Positions 54,169 to 63,642 of a stretch of 64,000 bases of DNA are shown here, in pieces (the first letter of the stretch is position 1; each line of letters opens with the position of its first letter). The DNA is from Methyloceanibacter stevinii (lineage in GTDB: Bacteria > Pseudomonadota > Alphaproteobacteria > Rhizobiales > Methyloligellaceae), in the NCBI RefSeq assembly GCF_001723355.1, contig NZ_LPWE01000013.1, positions 186,001-250,000 on the forward strand, given 5' to 3'. The notes under the pieces were generated by a model, which did not search any database, was not told the DNA's origin, and was given only the letters and a program-made list of their open reading frames with translations. The position numbers and the translations under genes were made by a program.

Positions 54169-54942
54169 CTAGTCATCGGTGCCGCGCCGATTGCCTGCGA
54201 TGACTTCGTTGATGAATGACACTGGCCAAACCAAACCGAGTTGTGCGTCTCCGGCGTCCACGGTATGTCGGCGCCCCGAATAAACGCCGATGAAGGCCGT
54301 GGCGGTGGTGGGGCCCATCGAGACGGAGCCGTTGCGGTGTAAATGATAGCCCCAGCTCCGCCTGATTACCGGGGCACCGGACATGCCAGGTCGGGAAGCC
54401 GTGTCCACGAGAAAGTAGTCCGTGGTCAGGCGAGCCAGCTCGGGCTCGGAAGCAACGCTTCCTCGTTTCCACACGGGGAACGCCGGGGGCTCGGCGCCGA
54501 AAGGATAGCCGAGGATGAAGACATCCATACCAATCTGCACGCTGAGATCATCGGAAGTCAGGGTGTTGATCGGGTGTAGGTTGAATGTCGGCTCTTCACC
54601 TGAGAAGGGAAGCGGGAGGGCGACGACATCAATCCGACGTCCAGGATGGACGAGCCACTCCGGATTGCCATCCTTATCACGAATGACGATGTCGAATTGC
54701 TTCTTTCCGAATGTCGGCGTACGGGGGTTGAAGAGGACGCGGAGCTTGTCAGGCCACGCGGCATGTGGGGAGAGGTTCTCTCCGGTCTGAAAGTTGCGGC
54801 ACGTCACTACGTGCCAATTAGTGATCAGATAATAGATTTCATCTGCCCTCCAGATAAATCCGGTTCCGCCGCCCAATAAGGTATCGTTGAAGAACTGCTC
54901 TATTGGCACGGTGGTGAGAGAGAACTGGTCAATCCTGGTCAT
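54169..54942 (-). CDS. Cytoplasmic trypsin-like serine peptidase
   Basis: A 257-residue S1-like protease without a signal peptide. The catalytic triad is His44 in LITNWHVVTCR, Asp105 in GRRIDVVALPL, and Ser188 in TASRPGMSGAPVI. GTGFIWRADEIYYLI precedes the His as in trypsin-2/HtrA-type folds; there is no PDZ domain. The start is ATG 54942. Such cytoplasmic proteases occur in conflict islands and as effectors; the neighbouring helicase-nuclease makes this attractive but unproven. The 278-bp gap to the helicase has an unrelated remnant. Confidence 0.82.
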   Translation of the reverse strand: MTRIDQFSLTTVPIEQFFNDTLLGGGTGFIWRADEIYYLITNWHVVTCRNFQTGENLSPHAAWPDKLRVLFNPRTPTFGKKQFDIVIRDKDGNPEWLVHPGRRIDVVALPLPFSGEEPTFNLHPINTLTSDDLSVQIGMDVFILGYPFGAEPPAFPVWKRGSVASEPELARLTTDYFLVDTASRPGMSGAPVIRRSWGYHLHRNGSVSMGPTTATAFIGVYSGRRHTVDAGDAQLGLVWPVSFINEVIAGNRRGTDD

Positions 54943-54953
54943 GAGGTATCCTC

Positions 54954-55178
54954 ATGAATGGAGGAGGAACTGGAAAGAGCGACATCAAGCTATTCACTGT
55001 GAGCGGCGATACAGTCCGTAAACTCACCGGGACCACCGACATTGTTGAGAAATCCGTTCAGACGTTTTTTGAAGGCGGTGTTTGTGCCGGAAGCTGCAAC
55101 CTCGCCGAACGATGGTGTCGAGGCACAATGAGTGACTTGACCAAACGTTCGGACCAAAACCGTTCTCTCGCGCTCTAG
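54954..55178 (+). pseudogene. N-terminal remnant resembling DUF5655 proteins
   Basis: A 74-codon frame whose first about 40 residues (KSDIKLFTVSGDTVRKLTGT, then DIVEKSVQTFFE) resemble the N-terminus of DUF5655-type nuclease-like proteins (pattern SDIKLF, then EKxxQ). The rest (GGVCAGSCNLAERW) does not fit, so it looks truncated. It lies between the protease and the helicase on the opposite strand. Family recall is from memory and should be tested by search. Confidence 0.35.
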
Positions 55179-55220
55179 CGCAAAGGTCCTCTGCATAATC
55201 TTTGGGGATTACGGCGCAGG

Positions 55221-58145
55221 CTAGGCTGAGGCCATAACGCGGAGCGGCCTGAACCCGCCCCGAACCAAGTGGTCACTTGTAGCAGCGAGGACGTTTGCAA
55301 GCGTTGCGGGCAGATCCCTCTTTCGCAGACCTGGTTGGACAGCTATGAACTCGAATTCTATCTTTGCCGGAGTAGCTTCATCTAAAAGCCGCTCTAAGAA
55401 CGCGACATCGCCCTTAATGAACTGATGAGCGCCGATTCCCTGCGTAAATCGTCTGCGAATGTTTTTTAGGAGTCGCTGCTTGAGTGCCCAAGTCACGGAC
55501 TTAACCGCCTGGCCCGCAATCTCATAAACGTCGTCTACCCGATGTCCGGGCGCGGCTCCGGTTGCGCCTTTGCAGTGGTAGAATTGGATTAACAGCCTCT
55601 CGTCCTGTTCTTCTATCGCTATGAAGTCTGCGATCTCGCCGCTACCGTGATCGTAATACACAACGGTGTGGCCGCTTTCACGAAGGCGATTCCCCAAACC
55701 CTCATGGATGGAAACCATGCCATCTTTAGCTGCTCCAAACTCCCGACATATATCGACTCCAGCTGCCGCCCAGTCGATTGGTTCTATCAGCGCCTCTTCG
55801 AGTGGCGCCGCGTCGTCTGTTTGTGGCTTCAGTAGGTTGGAGCCTTGAAGCAATGCCAGATCGCTCGTGTATAAGTAGGGAATGATCCCATTCAGATAGT
55901 CAATCAAAGGCGTCGCGCTGTGCTCTTGCTCTACGAACGCCTCAGGTTCTGTGGTGCTTGCTGGCTCAAAGAAGCGATCGGTCTCGAAAGAGAAGGTCGT
56001 TTCGTATCGAAATCCGCTCTGATGCCGTAAGACCAACATGACAGTCTGTTCGTCAGATCGAGCGGCATCTACGTCAAGATCGAAATCGAGCAGTTGCGCT
56101 CTTGTCTCTCTTTCCGCGATTTTGAAGCTAATGATGGGTGTAGTGCGGTACACGCTCACCGGCCAATCTACGCCGATTATTCCGAGGGGCAGCTCACTGA
56201 TCTCCTCACCGACGTCCAAGTAGTCCAGACCGGACCCTGTTACTGGTACACGATCACTCGCAATCCGCCTCGCAAGCTTTTCACACCACGCGATAAGGCC
56301 AGGCAGCTTGGAGCTCGTATTGCTCCAAATCTTGGACGCACTGCTCAGTCCTATTGTGACAAGCCCACCATCATCAGATGCCCGCCCAAAAACATGTCCT
56401 CTATGATACAAGCGACCATCGCTTTTCAGGATAGCTTTGTCCGCATTGGAACCGGTGATGATCCGATAGGATTCGGTTGTGCTGGACGCTACGCGGTTTC
56501 TCATTCCGACATTAAAAAACTCTGGTGTGGAAAGATCGTTCAGGGCTCGATTTAGTCGTACGAGCGGCAATGGACGAGGGTTAGCTGCTTGAAATCCAGC
56601 AACGAGTTGCTCATACAAACCCTCGGACCGACGGGAAGCGCAGATGAACAACAAGCCCGTTTCCACGTGCTGATAAAAGATAAACAGGTCTGGCTGCACA
56701 ATCGACAGGCGATCGTCTGTTGTCCATCTCGGTAGACTTATCTCACGTGTGATATAGACGGCCGCATTGTGGGCCTCGCTAAAACTTTCGTAGACAGCCT
56801 GCAACGGCTGGGGAAAAACCAAGGGCGTAGTGAGATCGATCGTCTGATCGAGCTGGTACAGCTTAACGTGATAATAAGGCTCGAGCACGAAGAGCGACAG
56901 ATCCTCCAGATCCTGTGTGCTCAATTCGCCAACCTCGAATGACTCCAATACTTCACGCGTCTCGGCTTCCTCTCGGACACGAGTTGCACTCAAATTCTGG
57001 ACCATGTCCTGCCAAACGGCGCGAGTGTCGTATAAGCGCTCTGCTTCAATCTCGATTTCCGATGGGATTGCCAAAAACGTTGCCGGCCCGATATCTTCGC
57101 CAACAGTTCTGGCGAATCTGCCAATGAATTGAAGGGTCACAGCCAAAGAACGATGCGGAGAATGAATGGCAGCGATCTTAAGACTAGGAAAATTGAAGCC
57201 CTCTCCCAGCATATTGACGCATACGATCCCGTCGAGCTGACCGCCTTGTAAGTCGGCGATTACCTTATTGATGTATCGTAGCGATTTGTCACCGGTGACA
57301 ATCCGAAGCTGCAAGCCCGTATGGACTCTGTAAAGCTCCAGAAGCTCTGTCGCTCGCTTCCTGCTATCAGTTCGCACCATGACATGGTGCCTAAATCCGG
57401 CCTCGCGATCGACAGCCAACTGACGCTCAGTGGCGAGGGCGATCGCTATATCGTGATTCTCGCCACCCGTTGGAGTGACCGGCTGATACGTGATTTCTCC
57501 GAACACGCCGTCTTCAAAAGCGCGTCGAAGATCATAAGCAAAAATAAATCGGCCTCGAATCTCTTTCTGATCCTGACGAAACGGCGTTGCTGTAAAAAGC
57601 AGCCGCTTAGCCTGTGGGAAATGATCAAGAACCCGTTGCCACGTCCTAGCTGGACTGTGGTGGGCCTCGTCAACAAGAACGAGGTCAAAAAGATCCGCCG
57701 CTGGTTCGGGGATTTCAGGATACTCGGGGCTTAGACTTGGGACCGTACCGACGACCACGTCATAGTCCCGCAAAGCTTCCCATTCCTCGGCCGTTGTGAT
57801 GCGCTTCTTTGTGCTTGTTACTCGTGGCGACGGAACTGCATCTCCGACTGCACCCGCTTCACGCAATGTCGCTAGTGTACTGACTTCTTCAGCGATCTGC
57901 TCACGTACAAGCCGGCCCGGCGCAAGGATAAGCACACGAGTGGCCCGCAACACAAAGGCCGTCGAAATCAGTACCGCAGTTTTTCCGGATCCTGTCGGCA
58001 TCGTGATAATGCCAGGATCGGTTCGCATCGCGAAGTGAGATCCAGCAGCGTGGATAGCGCCCAGCTGGGCGCTTCGAAAGCCGGTTCCATCGCCGATTTT
58101 AAGCGGATAGCGGAATGAATCATAGTTGTCAGAAAAATAGCCCAT
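55221..58145 (-). CDS. DEAH-box helicase with C-terminal PD-(D/E)XK-like nuclease segment (copy 1)
   Basis: A 974-residue SF2 protein. Walker A is MPTGSGKT (49-56), then DLVLVDEAHHSPARTWQRV (motif II), LLFTATPFRQDQ (III), CVNMLGEGFNFPSLKIAAIH (V) and TLQFIGRFART (VI). It has a long middle domain of unknown kind (about 400-830). Near 834-860, GSGEIADFIAIEEQDERLL and then IQFYHCK give a D840...(Q)xxxK859 arrangement resembling PD-(D/E)XK, followed by VDDVYEIAGQAVKS and a VQPGL motif. The paralogue at 59223-62502 shares the whole layout. Probably a restriction-like or defence translocase-nuclease (inference). Base composition is lower in GC than the chromosome. Confidence 0.85.
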   Translation of the reverse strand: MGYFSDNYDSFRYPLKIGDGTGFRSAQLGAIHAAGSHFAMRTDPGIITMPTGSGKTAVLISTAFVLRATRVLILAPGRLVREQIAEEVSTLATLREAGAVGDAVPSPRVTSTKKRITTAEEWEALRDYDVVVGTVPSLSPEYPEIPEPAADLFDLVLVDEAHHSPARTWQRVLDHFPQAKRLLFTATPFRQDQKEIRGRFIFAYDLRRAFEDGVFGEITYQPVTPTGGENHDIAIALATERQLAVDREAGFRHHVMVRTDSRKRATELLELYRVHTGLQLRIVTGDKSLRYINKVIADLQGGQLDGIVCVNMLGEGFNFPSLKIAAIHSPHRSLAVTLQFIGRFARTVGEDIGPATFLAIPSEIEIEAERLYDTRAVWQDMVQNLSATRVREEAETREVLESFEVGELSTQDLEDLSLFVLEPYYHVKLYQLDQTIDLTTPLVFPQPLQAVYESFSEAHNAAVYITREISLPRWTTDDRLSIVQPDLFIFYQHVETGLLFICASRRSEGLYEQLVAGFQAANPRPLPLVRLNRALNDLSTPEFFNVGMRNRVASSTTESYRIITGSNADKAILKSDGRLYHRGHVFGRASDDGGLVTIGLSSASKIWSNTSSKLPGLIAWCEKLARRIASDRVPVTGSGLDYLDVGEEISELPLGIIGVDWPVSVYRTTPIISFKIAERETRAQLLDFDLDVDAARSDEQTVMLVLRHQSGFRYETTFSFETDRFFEPASTTEPEAFVEQEHSATPLIDYLNGIIPYLYTSDLALLQGSNLLKPQTDDAAPLEEALIEPIDWAAAGVDICREFGAAKDGMVSIHEGLGNRLRESGHTVVYYDHGSGEIADFIAIEEQDERLLIQFYHCKGATGAAPGHRVDDVYEIAGQAVKSVTWALKQRLLKNIRRRFTQGIGAHQFIKGDVAFLERLLDEATPAKIEFEFIAVQPGLRKRDLPATLANVLAATSDHLVRGGFRPLRVMASA

Positions 58146-58851
58146 CCAATAAGCATAAAGGCGATTCTAGGTAGCAAAAAAGATACATTCTCGCTTTGGC
58201 TGTGCAGAACCAATTTCAGCGCCTCGAGGCCTTATGAAAACGATCATCGCAGAATGGGGTCACAGTGCCGCCGTCCAGATTCCGGCCGCGGTGGTTTTTC
58301 ACGCACGAAGTTCATTATTGCCCCCGTCGCTTTGGGACCGGCCGTTCTTCATGCCAATCGACGCCTGGGAGCGCTCGCAATGCGGTTGCTGATGGATGGC
58401 GACAGGCCTCAATTTCGCCGACAGAGCGATAGATAATTTTGGTCTGGCGCATCACAAAGGAACAGCCTCCGAGTGGTAGCTCCTTGGTAGCTAGATAGGC
58501 AGATCGGCCGGATACGCAAAACACTAAACGACTGGAAATATTGATAAATTCGGCGATAATTCGAGGCTGGTGCCTTTAGTTGGTCATCTCAGAAAATCAT
58601 TTCTGGTAAATAAGTCATTAACATCAACAACTTATGAATTTCAGTAGGATCGATAGATTCAGGGGTTTTCCTAAAAAAAATCAAGCGCGGCCTTGTCAAT
58701 CAACGGGTACGATTTCGGCACTTTTCGAAAAGTTGGTAGCTATATGGTAGCTACGGGAGAGCCAATAATCGAGGCGATCGAGCAGTGACAGAAGGCCATG
58801 CGGCCCGAAGAATAGCTGGCCGGTGCTAAGTTCAACCGAAGAGGTTGGTAG
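58146..58851. other. Region between helicase 1 and repeat small gene
   Basis: It contains a MazE-like remnant (58234), then about 190 bases with no gene, including GGTAGCTCCTTGGTAGCT near 58473-58490, and from 58580 the second repeat copy. No intact gene other than the small repeat protein is present. Confidence 0.5.
58234..58392 (+). pseudogene. MazE-like antitoxin remnant
   Basis: A 52-codon frame from ATG 58234 begins MKTIIAEWGHSAAVQIPAAV, which fits the swapped-hairpin AbrB fold start of MazE antitoxins (xKWGNSxxxRIPxAV). The following residues (VFHARSSLLPPSLWD) do not continue the family, and no MazF toxin follows. It therefore appears truncated by the rearrangement that also placed repeat copy 2. 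Confidence 0.5.
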
Positions 58852-59176
58852 GTGACGAAAAATCAAGAGAACCAGACAGCCAAACGCCAGGGTTGCGACC
58901 GCCAGGTGTATCGTGCAGGTGCAATTCCACGTGAACTGATGGAATTGCTGGAGCATGCAAAAGCGGGGGATGCGGCTGCAGCCTACGACGATGAGTTGGA
59001 TGTCGGGCAGAACGAGAAGCGAGGTACAGCTCGCCCCGTAGGGCAAGGACACCGCCTCTAGGCCGTGTACTCATGAACAGGCGTCGGTTGAACCGATGGG
59101 GAAAAATGTCTGCTTCGCCCCCAGCACCGGACGTGGGGTGATTCCCCTCAAAGAGTCCTCCAAGTGCCATCAGTGG
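58580..59176. repeat. Long direct repeat, copy 2
   Basis: About 597 bp, the partner of 49612-50207 in the same orientation. It starts GTTGGTCATCTCAGAAAATC, so the GGTCATCTCAG edge (revcomp CTGAGATGACC, the radC end in copy 1) is duplicated here without radC. It contains the same inverted repeat, heptamer pair and small gene. The segment between the two copies, 50208-58579, is about 8.4 kb and could be excised or amplified by recombination between them. Confidence 0.85.
58852..59061 (+). CDS. Small protein of the direct repeat, copy 2
   Basis: A GTG-started 69-residue hydrophilic protein: MTKNQENQTAKRQGCDRQVY, then RAGAIPRELMELLEHAKAGD and AYDDELDVGQNEKRGTARPV. It has no TM segment or known motif. 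A GTTGGTAGGTGACG context gives a weak ribosome binding site. Both repeat copies retain the amino-acid pattern with silent changes (for example AAAGCG versus AAGGCG), which favours real coding. Confidence 0.55.
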   Translation: MTKNQENQTAKRQGCDRQVYRAGAIPRELMELLEHAKAGDAAAAYDDELDVGQNEKRGTARPVGQGHRL

Positions 59177-59222
59177 ACGTTCCGTTGTAGTTCGGTCAAC
59201 ACAGCTTTCAGTCTTTCTCACA

Positions 59223-62200
59223 TCAGGCGCTGCAGACCACCTCAAGCTCAATTCCAATTGTTTGCTTTAGGTAAGCGGCCGCGGCGCCCAGAACTACCGA
59301 TTGTTCTCTGGTCAGCTTCGACTTGGAAAGACCGGGTTGGACGATCAATACGGCCGGGCGTACCTCCTGGAACCTTGATGACCGTTGGAATGCGACAAGC
59401 TGTGGCGGCGCACCGTGAAGATAGCTGGTCCGCCCAGGCGTGGGCTTGTGTCGTCTTTCCCGCAGTTGCAGGTGTCTGACAAGCTCTTTGAATCTCCCAG
59501 GCCAGCGAGCAGATCTCACTGCTTGAGATGCGACTTCGACTACGTCGGCAACTCTGGCACCCGGAATCTCGCTGCCTGAGAACTTGCAATGGACGAGAAC
59601 TAGACGGATGAACCCGTCATCATGCTTCATGCAGATCAGGTCCGCGATTTCGTTGGGTCCGTCATCATCGAAGACCAAGGAGAATCCGGCATTGATGAAA
59701 TTCTGTGCCACCGACCACTGGATAGAGTCCAAGCGCCTCGCGCCGTCTTTCCAGAGGGATTCCTTGGTAATATCGACCGATGACCAGTCCCACGGCTCCA
59801 GTCGGTCGCTTGGAATCTCAACCGTGCCTGCGTCCTCCGCTCGAAGCAGGATATTTCCATCAAGCTCGGAGAGGTCGACAAACCGAATGAGTGGAGGATA
59901 GTCGCCGAAGAATGCCGCCAGATCGGATTCCTTCGAACCGATTACAATCTTCGGTGTCCCGTAGAGGCTCTCGATTGTAAAGCCTGCTCTCCCCTCTACA
60001 CGCATGCGAAACTGGCCAACCGGCGTATCCCGTTCGCCGGCTGTGACTTCAAACTCTACGACACCGTCGACGGGCTTGGCGTTTGTGAATTTTATGTCTG
60101 AGTCCAGGAAATCAAATTCGCGGCCGGGGATCCGAATTGAGATTTGATCCTCTGACCTTCCCAGCAGTTCAACAGGCCATTCGATGCTTAAGATGCCGGC
60201 GTCTGGCAACCTCTCCGCATAGTCGGGGATGAGGACGTTGGCGATAATGTCTTTGGTGCTAATGGTGGGATCAACAAGCTTCTCGCCGACGCCGTGTGCC
60301 CATTTGATGAACTTCGGGATTGTACCAGCGGCCTTGGACCAGACGCGGCCCTTGTACGAGCAGCCGATTGTGATCTGTTTGCCATCCTCCCAACCATAGC
60401 CGCTAATATTGGACTTTCGGGATCCCTTCTTCTCCGTCTCGCTTAGTGCCTGCCGGACGTCGACGCCTGTATACATGGCGAAGCTTAGATTCCGCCGTCC
60501 GTGCTTGGTGACGCCGAGATTGTTGAAGACAAGGCGCCCAATCCGGCCGAGCGGCCGAAACATCTCTTCACCGCTCATGCGTTCTTGGGCGCCAACGGCA
60601 TCAGCTAAAGCGCCGTGATCTGATGCTTTGTCGGTAGAGGCCAAATATAGCAGCCGGGTCGCCTGGTCGTGATGAAGGACAAAGAGGTGCCATTCAAGCT
60701 GTCGCATCTCTTGGCTATTCGACCATCTTACCGTCTCGCGGAGTCGAACGGCGAAGTAGAGGGTGTGCTCGGGTTCGTTAAGCCAAACGTCAACAAGCTC
60801 GTACCGATCGGGGAGCCCCTGGAAAAAGCGCTTAGGATGAAACTTAGCGCATCGGTAAAACAGCGTACTGAAAACAGGACGAAGCGAACTTGGCGATATG
60901 CGGTCCTCGCTATGGCTTTTGCTCTCGTCGAAACTCCGGGAATTCTCCAGAAACTTGAGAAACTCTGCGTGCTCATGCGCGGCCTCGGAACTGAATTCGC
61001 GCAGCAACAAGTTCCAATCCGCGTCTCGCTATACAGCCGCTCGAGGGCGTGGGAATTGAAGGCACGGCAATGTTGGCGACCACACTCGCATTGCCGAGGT
61101 CGCCATCTCCGCCGCGAGTGATGCGGCCTACGAACTGCAGGAGTACTGCTAGGCTCTGATGGAGGTCGTGAACAGCCGCAATTTTTAGCTGAGGGATATC
61201 TATGCCCTCACCAAGCATGTTCACGCAGACAACGATCTTGGCCTCTCCGCTACGCACCTTGGCGACACGCTCGTCGTTGTCCTCGATATCCGAATGAATC
61301 AGAATGGGCTTCAAGTCGGCAGCGATACGCTCGTAAATCTCGCAGACTGACTCCGCACGGTCCTTCCGGCCGCATCGCGCAATAACCTGATGGGGGAGTC
61401 CCTTCGCGATATCTTCACGGAGTCGGCCGACCGCGACTTTGGCAATTTCTTCGTCGCCGGCATCGAAATCCACTTTGTAGACCGGCAGGAATTCGATTTT
61501 CTGAAAGTACCCATCCGCCTGCGCTTGCTTTAGTGGATAGGAGTAGATGACCTTGCCATCCACCAATTCGCCATCGCCGCGAAACGGCGTGGCCGTGAAT
61601 TGCAGGACCTTCTTGTCATTGAAAGACTGCCTCAGTATCTGCCATGTCGATGCCTTTACGTGATGTGCCTCATCGACAACGAGCACGTCCATGATGCCCG
61701 CAATTCTATCCAGGAAGTTCGTGGCTGTGCCGCCCGAGAGGGATGAGACGACACCAACGACGACATTGCAGTCCTTGAACAGTTGCAGCTCTGCCTCGTT
61801 CTTGGGCCGGCGGCGGGCAATGCCAACAACTGGATTGGCAATCGAATTTGGGACGACACCAAGCGATCTCAGTTTCCCGAGACTGCGGAATTTTCCAGCT
61901 ATCTGCGACCGGAGGGCTTTGCTGGGAACCGCCACGAGCAGCTTGTTGATCCGCTGCGCAACGAGAATGGCCAACATCGTTTCAGTTTTGCCCGTCCCGG
62001 TCGGCATCACAATTGTTGCCGGCGTACTGGACAGACTCCAATGCGCGCCAACCGCATGAAGCGCTCCAAGTTGTGGTGCCCTCAACCCCTCCTCGGGAAG
62101 GCCTGTGTCGTCTCTTGAGTGATAACTGAAACTGTCTTTCCAAGTTGCCGAGACGCTCTTTGTTCCCAGGGTCTGCTTGGCTCGTTCAATCTCGACATGG

Positions 62201-62502
62201 CTCAGCCATTCGTACACGCCGGGGCAGGTGCCTCGAAGGATTCCGTCGATGCCCACTGGCAATGCGAGCTTCTTTCGCTCTGTGACGATTATGCGCTCTC
62301 CGTTGCTGAGCAGCAGGCAGCGTTCTTTGACTCTCGGAGAGACCTGAATCTCATACTCCCGTTCAACGCACGCCTTTTCACCAGGCCGCAGTAGCTGAAC
62401 GGCTTCTCCGATGTCGTACTTGATGGGTCCGAGTACGAGCTCGGGAAGGTCAATCTCAAGCCTGTCCAGCGCGAGGCGCATCTGCCCGGATCCGCTTACC
62501 AT
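59223..62502 (-). CDS. DEAH-box helicase with C-terminal PD-(D/E)XK-like segment (copy 2), frame-shifted
   Basis: About 1093 residues if repaired, a paralogue of the 55221-58145 protein. ATG 62502 overlaps the DUF2235 stop by 7 nt (ATGGTAA). An extra N-terminal about 110 residues precede MPTGTGKT; then VLVVDEAHHVKASTWQIL, LQFTATPFRGDG, CVNMLGEGIDIPQLKIAAVH and LLQFVGRITR. Near 61075-61010 two single bases seem missing: VANIAVP is followed in a second frame by FNSHALERLYSETR and in a third by DWNLLLREFSSEAAHEH. The C-terminal NEIADLICMKHDDGFIRLV then LVHCK matches copy 1, as do VADVVEVASQAVRS and IVQPGLSKSKL. Probable DNA translocase-nuclease. Confidence 0.82.
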
Positions 62503-63545
62503 GGTTCGGTCCTGTGTTTTTGCGGCAGGTTTTCCGGCATGTAGGTTCCGGCTTTGATGCGATCGAAGACCGATTGATGAATGAGCGAGTTCTCGGGGAT
62601 CGAGCGCGACGCGCCACCGTAAATTTTGAGGCGGAGTTTCCATTTGTCTTCCGGATCCCGGTAGGTCCGCGGCAGATACTCGACAGGCCACCACCAACCG
62701 GTCAACGAGTCATGTAGTCGGGGGCTGCCTATGGACGGTCGGCCGAGCCCCACTAGTCGCTGCAAACGAGCTTGATCGACCAGTAGATTGGGCATTGCCT
62801 CCCTGATCATCCAGTCCAATGCGATATTTGATGGACCGGACTCACTCTCAGAATGTCCCCCGCCGACGTCTGAATGGGTGCCGGCAAACCAGACCTGCTT
62901 GATGTCCTGGAAGCTTCGGCCTTTGCCCCATAGATGCTGACGAAAAAATGCTCTGCGCTCATCGATCGCAATTGCGTGGCGTACCGTCTTGACGATTGCG
63001 TTATTGGTCGTGAAGGGGAGGCTTACCGGGTCGTAAACCCAGCCCACTGACTTCACTGTGTCCCAAAGGCCCAGGAAGTGAATTGAACAGCGCCTAGAGA
63101 AGGCTTTGCGAAATCCGCGATAAATCTCCGGCCGCATCTCGTAACGAAACATCTTGGATGCATAGGGTACGAGGTTGTCGTTACCCGTGTTCAGCAATCC
63201 GCACTTTGCGATTAGGGCCGCAATACCCCTGGCAGTGTATGCCCCGCGACTAAATCCAAAAATGAAGACCCTGTCGCCATCCTCAAAGTAGTCCATGAGG
63301 TAAGTGTATGCTTCTTCGATATCGCGGAGAATTCCAGCGCCAAAGGCGAGGCCCGCTGCTTTGCTCAGGCGCTTGCCCAATCGCGACCAGACCGTCGGAG
63401 CGCTGAGGGTTCCCACGCCTGGATCATAGTACGTGGCTTGCCCATCGCTCTTTTCCAGGACCGAGTAGAGCTTGAGCACGTTGGTGCTGCGCTCTCCGTA
63501 TTCGTTGCTCGTGCCGTCGCAACAAAGAACAATGTTTTTCGCCAC
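62496..63545 (-). CDS. DUF2235 alpha/beta-hydrolase (Tle1/phospholipase-like)
   Basis: A 349-residue hydrolase. It starts MAKNIVLCCDGTSNEYGERS (DUF2235 hallmark) and has the nucleophile elbow IFGFSRGAYTARG with Ser99, then IHFLGLWDTVKSVGWVYDP, and AGTHSDVGGGHSES carrying the expected acid/His positions. There is no signal peptide. The family includes type VI lipase effectors (Tle1) and uncharacterised cytosolic enzymes. GTG 63545 is chosen because the motif starts there; AGGAGG lies about 13 nt upstream, a long spacing. It overlaps the downstream helicase start, so the two are translationally coupled. Confidence 0.85.
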   Translation of the reverse strand: MAKNIVLCCDGTSNEYGERSTNVLKLYSVLEKSDGQATYYDPGVGTLSAPTVWSRLGKRLSKAAGLAFGAGILRDIEEAYTYLMDYFEDGDRVFIFGFSRGAYTARGIAALIAKCGLLNTGNDNLVPYASKMFRYEMRPEIYRGFRKAFSRRCSIHFLGLWDTVKSVGWVYDPVSLPFTTNNAIVKTVRHAIAIDERRAFFRQHLWGKGRSFQDIKQVWFAGTHSDVGGGHSESESGPSNIALDWMIREAMPNLLVDQARLQRLVGLGRPSIGSPRLHDSLTGWWWPVEYLPRTYRDPEDKWKLRLKIYGGASRSIPENSLIHQSVFDRIKAGTYMPENLPQKHRTEPW

Positions 63546-63642
63546 GCCCCGCCGATCGCCTCCTGCCGGATGTCGCTGTCGCAACTTTTGCGGTATTATT
63601 ATCAGACTACACGCAAATTGATAACGGCCCGGGACCATTTCA

